The notes under the pieces: generated by a model
What the model saw: only the letters and a program-made list of their open reading frames with translations
What the model was told of the DNA's origin: nothing
Database searches by the model: none
Part shown: positions 8,577 to 16,302 of the stretch, piece after piece
Numbering within the stretch: position 1 is the first letter of the stretch
Layout of the letters: each line of letters opens with the position of its first letter
NCBI GenBank assembly: GCA_900319985.1
Contig: ONQL01000029.1
Location: 1 to 44,692 of the forward strand
Length of the DNA: 44,692 nucleotides
Direction of reading: 5' to 3'
Origin: an uncultured Methanobrevibacter sp.
GTDB taxonomy: Archaea > Methanobacteriota > Methanobacteria > Methanobacteriales > Methanobacteriaceae
Program-made: the position numbers and the translations under genes

Positions 8577-8882
8577 ATGATAACATGTGATTTTGCAATA
8601 CTGCCTGTTGGAACAGAAACTACAGAATGCAAAGATTATGTAACTGCTGCTGTTCAATCCATTAAAGATTCCGGGTTAAATTATCAATTAACAGGAATGG
8701 GAACACAAATAGAAGCAGAAAACTTAGAAGAATTATATTCAGCAATAGCAACTGCCCAAGAAGCCCTATTCGAATTAGGCATTGGCAGAGTATATACAGT
8801 TATAAAAGTAGATGATAGAAGAGATTTAGAAAATAGAACATTAGATGCAAAAGTCGATACCGTTAACAAAATGTTAAAATGA
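8577..8882 (+). CDS. MTH1187-like thiamine-binding family protein (DUF77)
   Basis: A 101-aa protein of the MTH1187/YkoF ferredoxin-like family: MITCDFAILPVGTE, then LTGMGTQIEAENLEEL and IGRVYTVIKVDDRRD. Members bind thiamine or its pyrimidine moiety in the cytoplasm and form tetramers; the physiological role in archaea is not settled. I start it at the ATG 8577 and not at the GTG 8568, because AGGTGA (8566-8571) is a good Shine-Dalgarno for 8577 and contains the GTG. It diverges from the thiolase gene and converges on the DegT gene, 7 bp from its end. Confidence 0.88.
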   Translation: MITCDFAILPVGTETTECKDYVTAAVQSIKDSGLNYQLTGMGTQIEAENLEELYSAIATAQEALFELGIGRVYTVIKVDDRRDLENRTLDAKVDTVNKMLK

Positions 8883-8889
8883 AAAAAAA

Positions 8890-9993
8890 TTAGATTTTGG
8901 AAGAAGCAGTTTTAACAGCTTCAATTACCAAATCCAAATCTTCTTTTGTAAGAGACGGATGGACCGGAAGGGAAATTACATTGTCGGCTGCAAGTTCAGC
9001 ATTAGGACAATGCCCTTCAATTCCTAATGTTTTATAAACTGGTTGATTGTATAATGGAATAGGATAATGAATTCCAGTTCCAACACCGCAATCATTAATT
9101 ATATCCACCCAATCATCACGATTTCCTTTTTCAACACGAATAGTGTATTGATGGTATACATGTTTTGATCCATATGAACAATAAGGAGTTACAACACCAT
9201 CCACTTCTTTTAAACCATTGTTTAAATAATCAGCATTTTCAATTCTTTTTTCATTAAATTCATCAATTTTATTTAATTGTGCAAGACCTATTGCTGCGGA
9301 AATGTCAGTCATTCTGAAATTATAACCTACATCATCATGATGATATCTGACACTAGCACCATGAGCTCTGAATATTCTAGCATTTTCAGCCAAATCTTCA
9401 TCATCAGTGGTAATCATTCCACCTTCAGAAGTTGTCATGTTTTTAGTTGGATAAAAACTGAAACAGGACATGTCTCCCAAACTACCAACTTTTTCCCCAT
9501 TACACATCGCACCATGAGCCTGAGCGGCATCTTCAATAACAATTAATCCATGTTTTTCTGCTATTTCATTAATTCTATCCATGTTTGCAGATTGTCCATA
9601 TAATTGAACCGGCATAATAGCCTGAGTATTCTCAGTTATTAATTTTTCAATAGAGTCAGGAGATATTGTATAAGTTTTTAAATCAATATCTGCAAATACG
9701 GGTTTAGCACCAGTGTATAAAATAGAGTTTCCACTAGCAATAAAAGTGAAAGGAGTGGTAATTACTTCATCACCTTTTCCAATACCTGCAGACAACAAAG
9801 CAACATGTAATGCAGCAGTACCTGAATTGACAGCAACACCATATTCTGCTCCAACCCATTCTGCAAATTTTTGTTCAAATTCTGCAACTTTAGGACCTTG
9901 AGCAATCATTCCAGATTTTAAAACTTCAACTACATTTTCAATTTCTTCATCGCCAATTATTGGTTTTGCAATAGGAACTTTAATCTCTGACAC
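8890..9993 (-). CDS. DegT/DnrJ/EryC1/StrS family PLP-dependent sugar aminotransferase
   Basis: A 367-aa fold-type I aminotransferase. Markers are VNSGTAALHVAL (PLP phosphate site), VIEDAAQAHGA with the ring-stacking residues, and CFSFYPTKNMTTSEGGM with the Schiff-base lysine at about residue 184. The protein ends with the usual family C-terminus. Such enzymes aminate nucleotide-linked keto-sugars for surface polysaccharides or glycoprotein glycans. I prefer the GTG start at 9993: GGTGAT (9998-10003) lies five bases before it, and an ATG four codons further upstream would include that Shine-Dalgarno. It diverges from trm1; no other sugar genes are nearby, so the substrate cannot be inferred. 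Confidence 0.88.
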   Translation of the reverse strand: MSEIKVPIAKPIIGDEEIENVVEVLKSGMIAQGPKVAEFEQKFAEWVGAEYGVAVNSGTAALHVALLSAGIGKGDEVITTPFTFIASGNSILYTGAKPVFADIDLKTYTISPDSIEKLITENTQAIMPVQLYGQSANMDRINEIAEKHGLIVIEDAAQAHGAMCNGEKVGSLGDMSCFSFYPTKNMTTSEGGMITTDDEDLAENARIFRAHGASVRYHHDDVGYNFRMTDISAAIGLAQLNKIDEFNEKRIENADYLNNGLKEVDGVVTPYCSYGSKHVYHQYTIRVEKGNRDDWVDIINDCGVGTGIHYPIPLYNQPVYKTLGIEGHCPNAELAADNVISLPVHPSLTKEDLDLVIEAVKTASSKI

Positions 9994-10099
9994 AATTATC
10001 ACCATAAATATAAAATTAGATTAATTATTATACTAATATTTAAATCTAATAATATTTAAAACATTACATAATTAACAAAGATAATATGAGTGTGAATTA

Positions 10100-11263
10100 A
10101 TGGATGAATATAAAATTAAACAAATTGAAGAGGGATTAACAAAAATTGAATTTCCCGAGTTTGATAAAGTTTCATCTGAAGCGCCTGTTTTTTACAATCC
10201 CCACATGGAACTGAATAGGGATTTATCAATTCTTGCTATTCAAGCATTTCAAAAACAAGAGCAAAGAGAACTTAATATATGTGATTTGTTCGGAGGCAGC
10301 GGAATCAGAGGCATCCGCTATAAAAATGAAATTGATGGAATCGGAAACGTATTTATTAATGACATAAGTGAATTGGCAAATCAATACGAACAGCATAATA
10401 TTGAATTGAACAATTTAGAAGATATTGAAGTTCACCAACATGATGCCAGCATGTTTTTAAGAATGAAACGGGGAGAATTTGATGTCATCGATATCGATCC
10501 TTTCGGAACCCCTTCACCATTTCTAGATTCAGCAGGATACTGTGCCCGCAGAAATTCTTTATTATGCGTTACAGCAACAGATACCTCAGCATTATGCGGA
10601 ACCTACAAGGAACCATGCATTAGAAAATATAATGCTAAACCATATAAAAGTGAATACTGTCATGAAAACGGGATTAGAATTCTGGCAGGTTTTGTAGCGC
10701 TTACTTTTGCAAAATATTCAAAATGTATAAAAATTTTAATGTCACACAGTACCGAACATTATATGAGATTATACATAAAAATTGAAAAAGGTTCTAAAAA
10801 AAGTGATGAAACACTGAAAAACATTGGATACATCAGTCATTGCAAACATTGCCTACACAGACAGACAAGCAAAGAATTGGCCAGTGCACTTGAAGAAAAC
10901 TGTCCAGTATGCGGTGAAAAATTAATACATGCAGGCCCATTATGGCTAGGAAATATCCAAAATAAAGAATTCATAGAAAAAATGATTGATGAAACCAATT
11001 ATAAGAAAATAAATACTGAAAAACAAGCATTAAAATTACTAAATAGTTGTCTTGAAGAATCAGATGCGCCAGCAACTTTTTTTGATGTTCACAGCATCTG
11101 TAAATCATTGAAAATTAGTGCTCCGAAACTTGATTTAATTTTTGACGAAATTAAAAAGCAAGGATTTTATGCAGTTAAAACCCATTATAACCCCTTAGGA
11201 ATAAAAACCAATGCAACTATTGAAAACTTGAAAGAAATACTAATTAATTTTTCAACTGAATGA
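10100..11263 (+). CDS. trm1: tRNA (guanine(26)-N(2))-dimethyltransferase
   Basis: A 387-aa Trm1-family enzyme that makes N2,N2-dimethylguanosine at position 26 (and, in archaea, sometimes 10) of tRNA using SAM. Residues about 20-240 are the methyltransferase domain: PVFYNPHMELNRDLSI, the SAM motif DLFGGSGIRGIRY, and the catalytic IDPFGTPSPFLDSA. The C-terminal domain carries a zinc site (CKHC at about 249-252 and CPVCG at about 272-276). Length is typical. It has its own promoter region, divergent from the DegT gene, and a weak Shine-Dalgarno (GAGTGTGA). Confidence 0.95.
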   Translation: MDEYKIKQIEEGLTKIEFPEFDKVSSEAPVFYNPHMELNRDLSILAIQAFQKQEQRELNICDLFGGSGIRGIRYKNEIDGIGNVFINDISELANQYEQHNIELNNLEDIEVHQHDASMFLRMKRGEFDVIDIDPFGTPSPFLDSAGYCARRNSLLCVTATDTSALCGTYKEPCIRKYNAKPYKSEYCHENGIRILAGFVALTFAKYSKCIKILMSHSTEHYMRLYIKIEKGSKKSDETLKNIGYISHCKHCLHRQTSKELASALEENCPVCGEKLIHAGPLWLGNIQNKEFIEKMIDETNYKKINTEKQALKLLNSCLEESDAPATFFDVHSICKSLKISAPKLDLIFDEIKKQGFYAVKTHYNPLGIKTNATIENLKEILINFSTE

Positions 11264-11440
11264 CAAACACACAACCATTAAACAATATTACATCATCATA
11301 AATTAATAACTAAATAATATAACAACATATGAAAAAAAATAACAAATGACATAAGAAAAAAAACATGGAAAAAATATCAAATAAATAAAAAATAATTAAA
11401 AATAAAAGAATGTTTAAATATGATGAACGATTAATACTAA

Positions 11441-11450
11441 TTTATATAAA
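11441..11450 (+). promoter_or_regulatory. TATA box of the Lrp-family gene
   Basis: TTTATATAAA fits the archaeal box A and would place the transcript start near 11472, giving a leader of about 30 bases. It is flanked by a loose inverted pair (ACTAAT at about 11435, ATTAGT at 11464), which could be an autoregulatory site. The rest of 11264-11494 is AT-rich and shows nothing else. Confidence 0.45.
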
Positions 11451-11503
11451 CTATAACTACAATATTAGTTTTTGGATATTGGTAAAAATATGAAGTGATT
11501 ATA

Positions 11504-11980
11504 ATGGTAAAAACAAAAGATAATGTTGTAAAACTTGATGATACAGATGTAAACATTCTAAAAATCATTAATGAAGATGTTAGAACATCATATAGGCAAA
11601 TCTCACGTAGTTTAGATGTATCTGTAGGTACAGTACACAATCGTATTGATAAAATGGTTAAATCCGGAGTTATTAAGAAATTCTCCCCAGTTATAGACCA
11701 CGAAAAGTTAGGTTTTGTATTAACCACAATCATTGGAGTAAGAGTTAAAGGGGGAAAACTCAAAAACTGGGAAGAAAAAACCTTCTTCAATAAAAATGTT
11801 GTCGGAATATACGACGTTACCGGAGAATATGATGCATTTCTAATTGCGAAATTCAGAAATACCAATGAATTAAATTCATTTATCAAAGAACTATTAAAAG
11901 ACCCAATTATAGAAAGAACTTATACTCAAACCGTTTTAGATGTTATCAAAGAAGATATGGGATCTTCAAACATTTTATAA
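11504..11980 (+). CDS. Lrp/AsnC family transcriptional regulator
   Basis: A 158-aa regulator. Residues about 12-60 are the AsnC-type winged helix-turn-helix (DDTDVNILKIINEDVRTSYRQI, then SVGTVHNRIDKM), and residues about 70-150 are the ligand-binding RAM domain (VGIYDVTGEYDAFLIAKFR). Such proteins bind DNA as dimers or octamers and respond to amino acids. I start at the ATG 11504: the GTG at 11495 is part of AGTGAT, the likely Shine-Dalgarno. It is a single-gene unit with its own TATA box and a clear terminator. The targets are unknown; its own promoter carries a possible site. Confidence 0.9.
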   Translation: MVKTKDNVVKLDDTDVNILKIINEDVRTSYRQISRSLDVSVGTVHNRIDKMVKSGVIKKFSPVIDHEKLGFVLTTIIGVRVKGGKLKNWEEKTFFNKNVVGIYDVTGEYDAFLIAKFRNTNELNSFIKELLKDPIIERTYTQTVLDVIKEDMGSSNIL

Positions 11981-11988
11981 ATTAGTTA

Positions 11989-12030
11989 TGCAGTTGATTA
12001 ATAACAACTGCACACTTAATTCTTTTTTTT
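11989..12030 (+). terminator. Hairpin plus T8 terminator after the Lrp gene
   Basis: TGCAGTTG (11989-11996) and CAACTGCA (12005-12012) form a perfect 8-bp stem with loop ATTAATAA, followed by eight T at 12023-12030. It begins nine bases after the stop codon. This looks like a bacterial-style terminator, though in archaea the T-run itself is the main signal. Confidence 0.7.
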
Positions 12031-12144
12031 CATTAACTTTAATTCAACATATTTTACATTATTACAGACTATTTTTAAAATACGATGTGAAATACAAATC
12101 TTATTGCATATAGCAAAAAATACATTACAAAATCAAAATAATCC

Positions 12145-12157
12145 TTTAAATATATAA
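12145..12157 (+). promoter_or_regulatory. TATA box of mptA
   Basis: TTTAAATATATAA is a good box A with a possible BRE (AATAATCC) just upstream. It predicts a transcript start near 12180, about 30 bases before the TTG start. A short inverted repeat (TTGC-ATATA-GCAA near 12101-12115) lies 30 bp upstream and could be a regulator site. Confidence 0.5.
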
Positions 12158-12210
12158 ATAGGAAGATGCAATAAATATTAATATTTAACTAAAATTTAGA
12201 GGTTATTAAA

Positions 12211-13152
12211 TTGGCAGTATGCTTACCCGACACCCAAGATGACACTCCAAGCATACCTATTAAATTAACAAGAGTAGGTGTAACAGGAGTAAAGAAATTA
12301 TTGCAACTAGAAAGAGTAAATAAAAGACCTATAATACTGCTCCCAACATTTGATGCATTTGTAGACTTACCAAATGATCAAAAAGGAGTACACATGTCCC
12401 GGAATCCTGAAGCAATTAGTGAAGTTCTTGAAACTGTTGCTAACGATAAAGGAGTAGCCGTTGAAACATTATGTGCAAAAATTGTTGACAAGATGATGGC
12501 AAAACACGAATATGCCAAACGTGTTGAAATATCAATGACTACTGATTTCATGTTTATGAAAGAATCTCCAGTGACTAAAAATAAAACCCAAGAAATGGCC
12601 AAATTAAAAGCAAAAGCTATTGGTTATAGGGATGAAAATGGAGAAGTCACTATTAAAAAAAGTATTGGTGCTGAAGTAATTGGAATGACAGTCTGTCCAT
12701 GCGCACAAGAATCCGTAAGAGAATCAGACAAAAATAAATTATTAGAATTTTTAGATGAAGAGACTACACAAAAAGTATTGGACACAGTTACTTTTGCTTC
12801 ACATAACCAAAGAGGAATTGGAACACTGTTAATCGAAGTTCCTAAAGATAAACTTGTTAAAGCTGAAGACATTATTGAAATTATTGAAACTTCAATGAGT
12901 TCACCAGTATGTGAACTATTAAAAAGACCCGATGAAAATGCGACTGTTATGAACGCGCATAGAAAACCTGTTTTTGTTGAAGATTGTGTCAGGAACATGA
13001 TGGAAAAAATTGCAACAAAATATCATGATTTCCCAGATGATACTTTAATTACTTCAAGACAAGAAAATGAAGAAAGTATTCACAGACACAATGCATTTGC
13101 TGAAAAAGTAACAACAATGGGTGAATTAAAAGAAGAATTAAAGATTCAATAG
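12211..13152 (+). CDS. mptA: GTP cyclohydrolase MptA (FolE2/type IV family)
   Basis: A 313-aa Fe2+-dependent GTP cyclohydrolase that makes 7,8-dihydro-D-neopterin 2',3'-cyclic phosphate, the first step of methanopterin synthesis. Typical segments are the N-terminal LPDTQDDTPSIPIKLTRVGV, DLPNDQKGVHMSRNPE, and MTVCPCAQESVRES with the metal-binding and catalytic cysteine region, then FASHNQRGIGTL. The start codon is TTG; GAGGT eight bases upstream supports it and no ATG lies nearby. It is followed after 11 bp by DUF2120 and then by cofG, so a cofactor operon is likely. Confidence 0.94.
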   Translation: MAVCLPDTQDDTPSIPIKLTRVGVTGVKKLLQLERVNKRPIILLPTFDAFVDLPNDQKGVHMSRNPEAISEVLETVANDKGVAVETLCAKIVDKMMAKHEYAKRVEISMTTDFMFMKESPVTKNKTQEMAKLKAKAIGYRDENGEVTIKKSIGAEVIGMTVCPCAQESVRESDKNKLLEFLDEETTQKVLDTVTFASHNQRGIGTLLIEVPKDKLVKAEDIIEIIETSMSSPVCELLKRPDENATVMNAHRKPVFVEDCVRNMMEKIATKYHDFPDDTLITSRQENEESIHRHNAFAEKVTTMGELKEELKIQ

Positions 13153-13163
13153 GATCTGGTTTA

Positions 13164-13598
13164 ATGAAAAAAACATACGAAATTGCAGGCGAAGTAATGG
13201 GTTTTTTCGATTCATTTAAAGGTTCTAGACCTGCAATTGATAACGAAAGTATTCTAATTGTTAGAGGAAAATCTAGAAAAGTATTGCCTATAGACTCTTT
13301 TGATTCCAAGCTTATGGAAATTGGAGAAATTCTTGGTGGAACAGAAATAAATGCTGACTCCGATAAAATCGAGGAAGTTCTCAAATCAGGAGATAAACAC
13401 ATTAAAAGTAATGAAAAAACTACAGCAAGCATAGATAGTAAAGGATTCATCAGAATGAAAGAAGAATTAGAATCTATGGGACTGGTGGTTGCTTATAAAG
13501 TATTTGAACTTCCAAGCTTTGATGTTGTAATTGCCATTTGGGAAGATAAAAATGAAATACCTCCACTCTATGTGGAAGTTACTGTTTCAGAACATTAA
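13164..13598 (+). CDS. Conserved methanogen protein, probably DUF2120
   Basis: A 144-aa soluble protein beginning MKKTYEIAGEVMGFFDSFKGSRPA. It has a central ILIVRGKSRKVLP strand and a C-terminal alternating hydrophobic segment (FDVVIAIWEDKNEIPPLYVEV). The sequence resembles DUF2120, which I know only from methanogens; its function is unknown. There is no cysteine cluster, signal peptide or membrane segment. It sits 11 bp after mptA and 8 bp before cofG, so it is very likely co-transcribed with methanopterin and F420 genes and may serve one of those pathways. Confidence 0.7.
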   Translation: MKKTYEIAGEVMGFFDSFKGSRPAIDNESILIVRGKSRKVLPIDSFDSKLMEIGEILGGTEINADSDKIEEVLKSGDKHIKSNEKTTASIDSKGFIRMKEELESMGLVVAYKVFELPSFDVVIAIWEDKNEIPPLYVEVTVSEH

Positions 13599-13606
13599 GA
13601 TTAAAT

Positions 13607-14695
13607 ATGTCAAATTTAACTAAAGAAGAAATTCTCACTATATTAACTGCAAAAAAGACAGATATTGTGAAATATATGTTAGAAACTGCAGAATATAGGG
13701 AGAATAATATTATCACTTATTCTAAAAATATATTCATACCATTAACCGAAATTTGCAGAAATGATTGTGGATATTGTAACTTTAAAAAGAACCCCGATGA
13801 TCCGGAAGCAATAATTCTCAAAACTAAAGAAGAAATTTTAGCAGATTTAAAAGAAGCTGAAAAGTACGGATGTAAAGAAGCGATGTTTGCTTTTGGAGAA
13901 GATGCAGATGAAGAAGAAATTGTTCGCATCAGATTAAAAGAATTCGGGTATGACAATATGATTGATTATATTGTCGATATCTGCCAAATGACCTTAGATG
14001 AAACTTCATTGCTTCCCCATACAAATGGAGGCAATTTTAGTTTTGAAGACTTGAAAAGATTGAAAGAAGTTAATGCTTCAATGGGATTGATGCTTGAAAA
14101 CTCATCCAACAGATTAATGGAATTGCCTGCGCATAATAAAAGTCCGGGTAAAAATCCGCAGCTTAGGCTAGAAACTATTTCCAATGCAGGGAAACTTAAA
14201 ATTCCATACACAACAGGAATTCTAATAGGCATCGGTGAAACAAAAGAGGAAATAGCTGAGTCATTGCTTGCAATTAAAGACAGTTATGATAAATATGGAC
14301 ACATACAAGAAGTGATTATTCAAAATTTTACACCAATTTCAGGAATTGAAATGGAAAATTGGCCAGAACCAAGTCTTTTAGACATGATTAGAACTGTCAT
14401 TGCAGGTTCTTTAGTATTCAAAGATACTGACATAAGCATACAGGTTCCCCCTAACCTAAACAATGAAACTGCCCAAATATTTTTACTATGCGGTGCTGAT
14501 GATTGGGGAGGGGTCTCACCAGTAAGCCCTGATTTTGTAAACATCACTTCCCCTTGGCCGGGAATTGATGAACTTGAAAAATTAACCAAAGATGCGGGTT
14601 TTGAATTAACCGAAAGATTATGCATTTATGAAAAATACATTAATGAAGAATGGCTAAGTGAATACCTACTGGAAAAAATCACTAATTTATCCTAG
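13607..14695 (+). CDS. cofG: 7,8-didemethyl-8-hydroxy-5-deazariboflavin synthase subunit CofG
   Basis: A 362-aa radical SAM enzyme. The cluster motif is CRNDCGYCNF (Cys50, Cys54, Cys57). With CofH, CofG joins tyrosine and the ribityl-diaminouracil precursor to make FO, the chromophore of coenzyme F420. Further CofG markers are LPHTNGGNFSFEDL, LMLENSSNRL, and the C-terminal ADDWGGVSPVSPDFVN. Length is typical. No strong Shine-Dalgarno precedes the ATG, but the gene starts 8 bp after DUF2120 and is probably translationally coupled. Its last 14 bp overlap the convergent taw2 gene. cofH is not in the window. Confidence 0.95.
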   Translation: MSNLTKEEILTILTAKKTDIVKYMLETAEYRENNIITYSKNIFIPLTEICRNDCGYCNFKKNPDDPEAIILKTKEEILADLKEAEKYGCKEAMFAFGEDADEEEIVRIRLKEFGYDNMIDYIVDICQMTLDETSLLPHTNGGNFSFEDLKRLKEVNASMGLMLENSSNRLMELPAHNKSPGKNPQLRLETISNAGKLKIPYTTGILIGIGETKEEIAESLLAIKDSYDKYGHIQEVIIQNFTPISGIEMENWPEPSLLDMIRTVIAGSLVFKDTDISIQVPPNLNNETAQIFLLCGADDWGGVSPVSPDFVNITSPWPGIDELEKLTKDAGFELTERLCIYEKYINEEWLSEYLLEKITNLS

Positions 14696-15428
14696 CATCA
14701 ACAACAACATGTTCCACACCAGGAGCATATTTCTTTATTTTATTAATTTTCAATATTTCAACATCCCTATTGTCCGCTTGAGAAATTATCCTATCAACAG
14801 GTCTTGTTTTCATCAATTTTTCAGGGACAGTTTCATGATAATGCAGAATTCCACCCTCATTTAAACAGTTTATGGCCACATCCAAATAATGATGAGTGGT
14901 TTTAACATAACCCATTACAATACGGTCCGCTTTATATTTTGGAGCATGAATTTTACAATCTCCCAAAATTGGAGTCACATTATCCAATTTATTCAATTTA
15001 ATGTTTTCATTTAAGTAAAAGTAAGAATTGGGATTGATTTCAATTGAATATATCTTTTTTGCATTAGAATGCACACCAATTGGGATTGAAAAATATCCTA
15101 TACCTGCAAACATGTCCAAAACAACTTCATCATCTTCAACTAATTTTGCAATACGCAACCTTTCATTGTTATTTCCTTTTGACCACATCACTTTTGCCAA
15201 ATCCAATTTAAACAGACAACCATTTTCCTTGTTTATGGTTTCTGTTTCACTGCCATAAATTATATTGTACACCGGTTCCCGTTTAGTTCCCTGAATATGG
15301 TCAATTTTCATTATAGTTTTAACATTATGCTTTTTTGACAGATTTTCTAAATCATGATAGGAGTCATATTGAAATTTACTATCTAAAATCAATATGTCAC
15401 CAATAAGTTTCCATTTCAATTTATTCAC
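14682..15428 (-). CDS. taw2: tRNA(Phe) wyosine aminocarboxypropyltransferase Taw2
   Basis: A 248-aa class I SAM-binding protein of the Trm5/Tyw2 superfamily. Motif I is VLDMFAGIGYFSIPIG, followed by IYSIEINPNSYFYLNENIKLN. RIVMGYVKTTHHYLDVAINCL and GILHYHETVPEKL fit Taw2 (transfer of the 3-amino-3-carboxypropyl group from SAM to the imidazo-purine at G37 of tRNA-Phe) better than the m1G methyltransferase Trm5. The N-terminal domain is short but normal for archaeal Taw2. It overlaps cofG by 14 bp, tail to tail. A TATA-like run lies upstream on the minus strand near 15445-15465. Confidence 0.88.
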   Translation of the reverse strand: MNKLKWKLIGDILILDSKFQYDSYHDLENLSKKHNVKTIMKIDHIQGTKREPVYNIIYGSETETINKENGCLFKLDLAKVMWSKGNNNERLRIAKLVEDDEVVLDMFAGIGYFSIPIGVHSNAKKIYSIEINPNSYFYLNENIKLNKLDNVTPILGDCKIHAPKYKADRIVMGYVKTTHHYLDVAINCLNEGGILHYHETVPEKLMKTRPVDRIISQADNRDVEILKINKIKKYAPGVEHVVVDARIN

Positions 15429-15608
15429 CTTTTGAAAGAAAAGTTTATATATGCAAATATATAATATTAATATTGTTAGTTTATACTAATTATTGATTCT
15501 GATTTTAAATAAAATTAATATGAAATATACAGTTAATTGATTTTATTATACTCAACCTAATTAAGTAGTTGAAATAAGATATTTTAAATACTATAGAGGT
15601 GTATTTAA

Positions 15609-16172
15609 ATGGATGATAAAATACTAGAAGGTACAACAACCGTTGGAATTACTTGTAAAGATGGAGTTGTATTTGCAAGCGAAAGAAGAGCTAGTATGGG
15701 AAACTTAGTAGCTCATAAAGTCGCAGAAAAAATATTTAAAATTGATGATCATATTGTAACTACCATTGCTGGTTCAGTGGGAGATGCACAAAGTTTAATG
15801 AAAGTCGTAAAAGCTGCTGCATCATTAACTGCAAACATCTTACGTTCCGGACCAATGTATGTTCAAACATTACTTGGTGGAATGGATGGCGACAAACCGT
15901 CTCTTTATTCATTAGACCCAGCTGGTGGAATGATTGAAGACACTTATATCTCAACCGGATCAGGTTCTATCGTTGCATACGGAGTTCTTGAAGACAGGTT
16001 TAGAGATGATTTGACAACTGACGAAGGAATTGAAATAGCTATAAGAGCTATTAGAGCTGCTGCTGAACGTGACACATATTCAGGCAATGGATATTTAGTT
16101 GCTAAAGTAGATAAAAACGGCTTTGAAATGTTAGATAATGAAAAAATTAATGAAATTCTAAAAGAAATATAA
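15609..16172 (+). CDS. psmB: Proteasome beta subunit with an apparent internal deletion
   Basis: A 187-aa archaeal 20S proteasome catalytic subunit. An 8-residue propeptide (MDDKILEG) precedes the catalytic Thr9. The mature numbering keeps Thr1, Glu17 and Lys33, and the later STGSGS and ERDTYSGNG motifs are intact. The protein is about 20 residues shorter than the family norm of 205-211. Comparison with Thermoplasma PsmB as I remember it places most of the gap, about 17 residues, between SLMKVVKA and AASLTANIL. That is the end of helix 1, the turn and the start of helix 2. GAGGTG before the ATG is a strong Shine-Dalgarno. It lies directly upstream of fttA, as in Methanothermobacter. The fold or the contact with the alpha ring may be altered. 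Confidence 0.92.
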   Translation: MDDKILEGTTTVGITCKDGVVFASERRASMGNLVAHKVAEKIFKIDDHIVTTIAGSVGDAQSLMKVVKAAASLTANILRSGPMYVQTLLGGMDGDKPSLYSLDPAGGMIEDTYISTGSGSIVAYGVLEDRFRDDLTTDEGIEIAIRAIRAAAERDTYSGNGYLVAKVDKNGFEMLDNEKINEILKEI

Positions 16173-16198
16173 GTAAGCTAATTTTTCATAACTAACTA

Positions 16199-16291
16199 TT
16201 TTTTTATATAAATAGTGTAGATAGTTTATGGAATTTAACTAGTTATAGCTTAAAGCTTTTCATAAACTATTATACTACACCAACTTTTTTT
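16199..16291 (+). promoter_or_regulatory. Inverted-repeat element between psmB and fttA
   Basis: Seven T (16199-16205) run into a TATA-like TATATAAA (16205-16212). A long imperfect stem follows: GTGTAG (16215-16220) and ATAGTTTATG (16221-16230) pair with CATAAACTAT (16261-16270) and CTACAC (16275-16280), with only TATA bulged out. The 30-base loop holds two small palindromes (TAACTAGTTA and AAAGCTTT). Seven T (16285-16291) follow, twelve bases before the fttA ATG. It could be the psmB terminator, an attenuator, or an operator lying over the fttA promoter. Confidence 0.55.
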
Positions 16292-16302
16292 GAAGGGATT
16301 AT

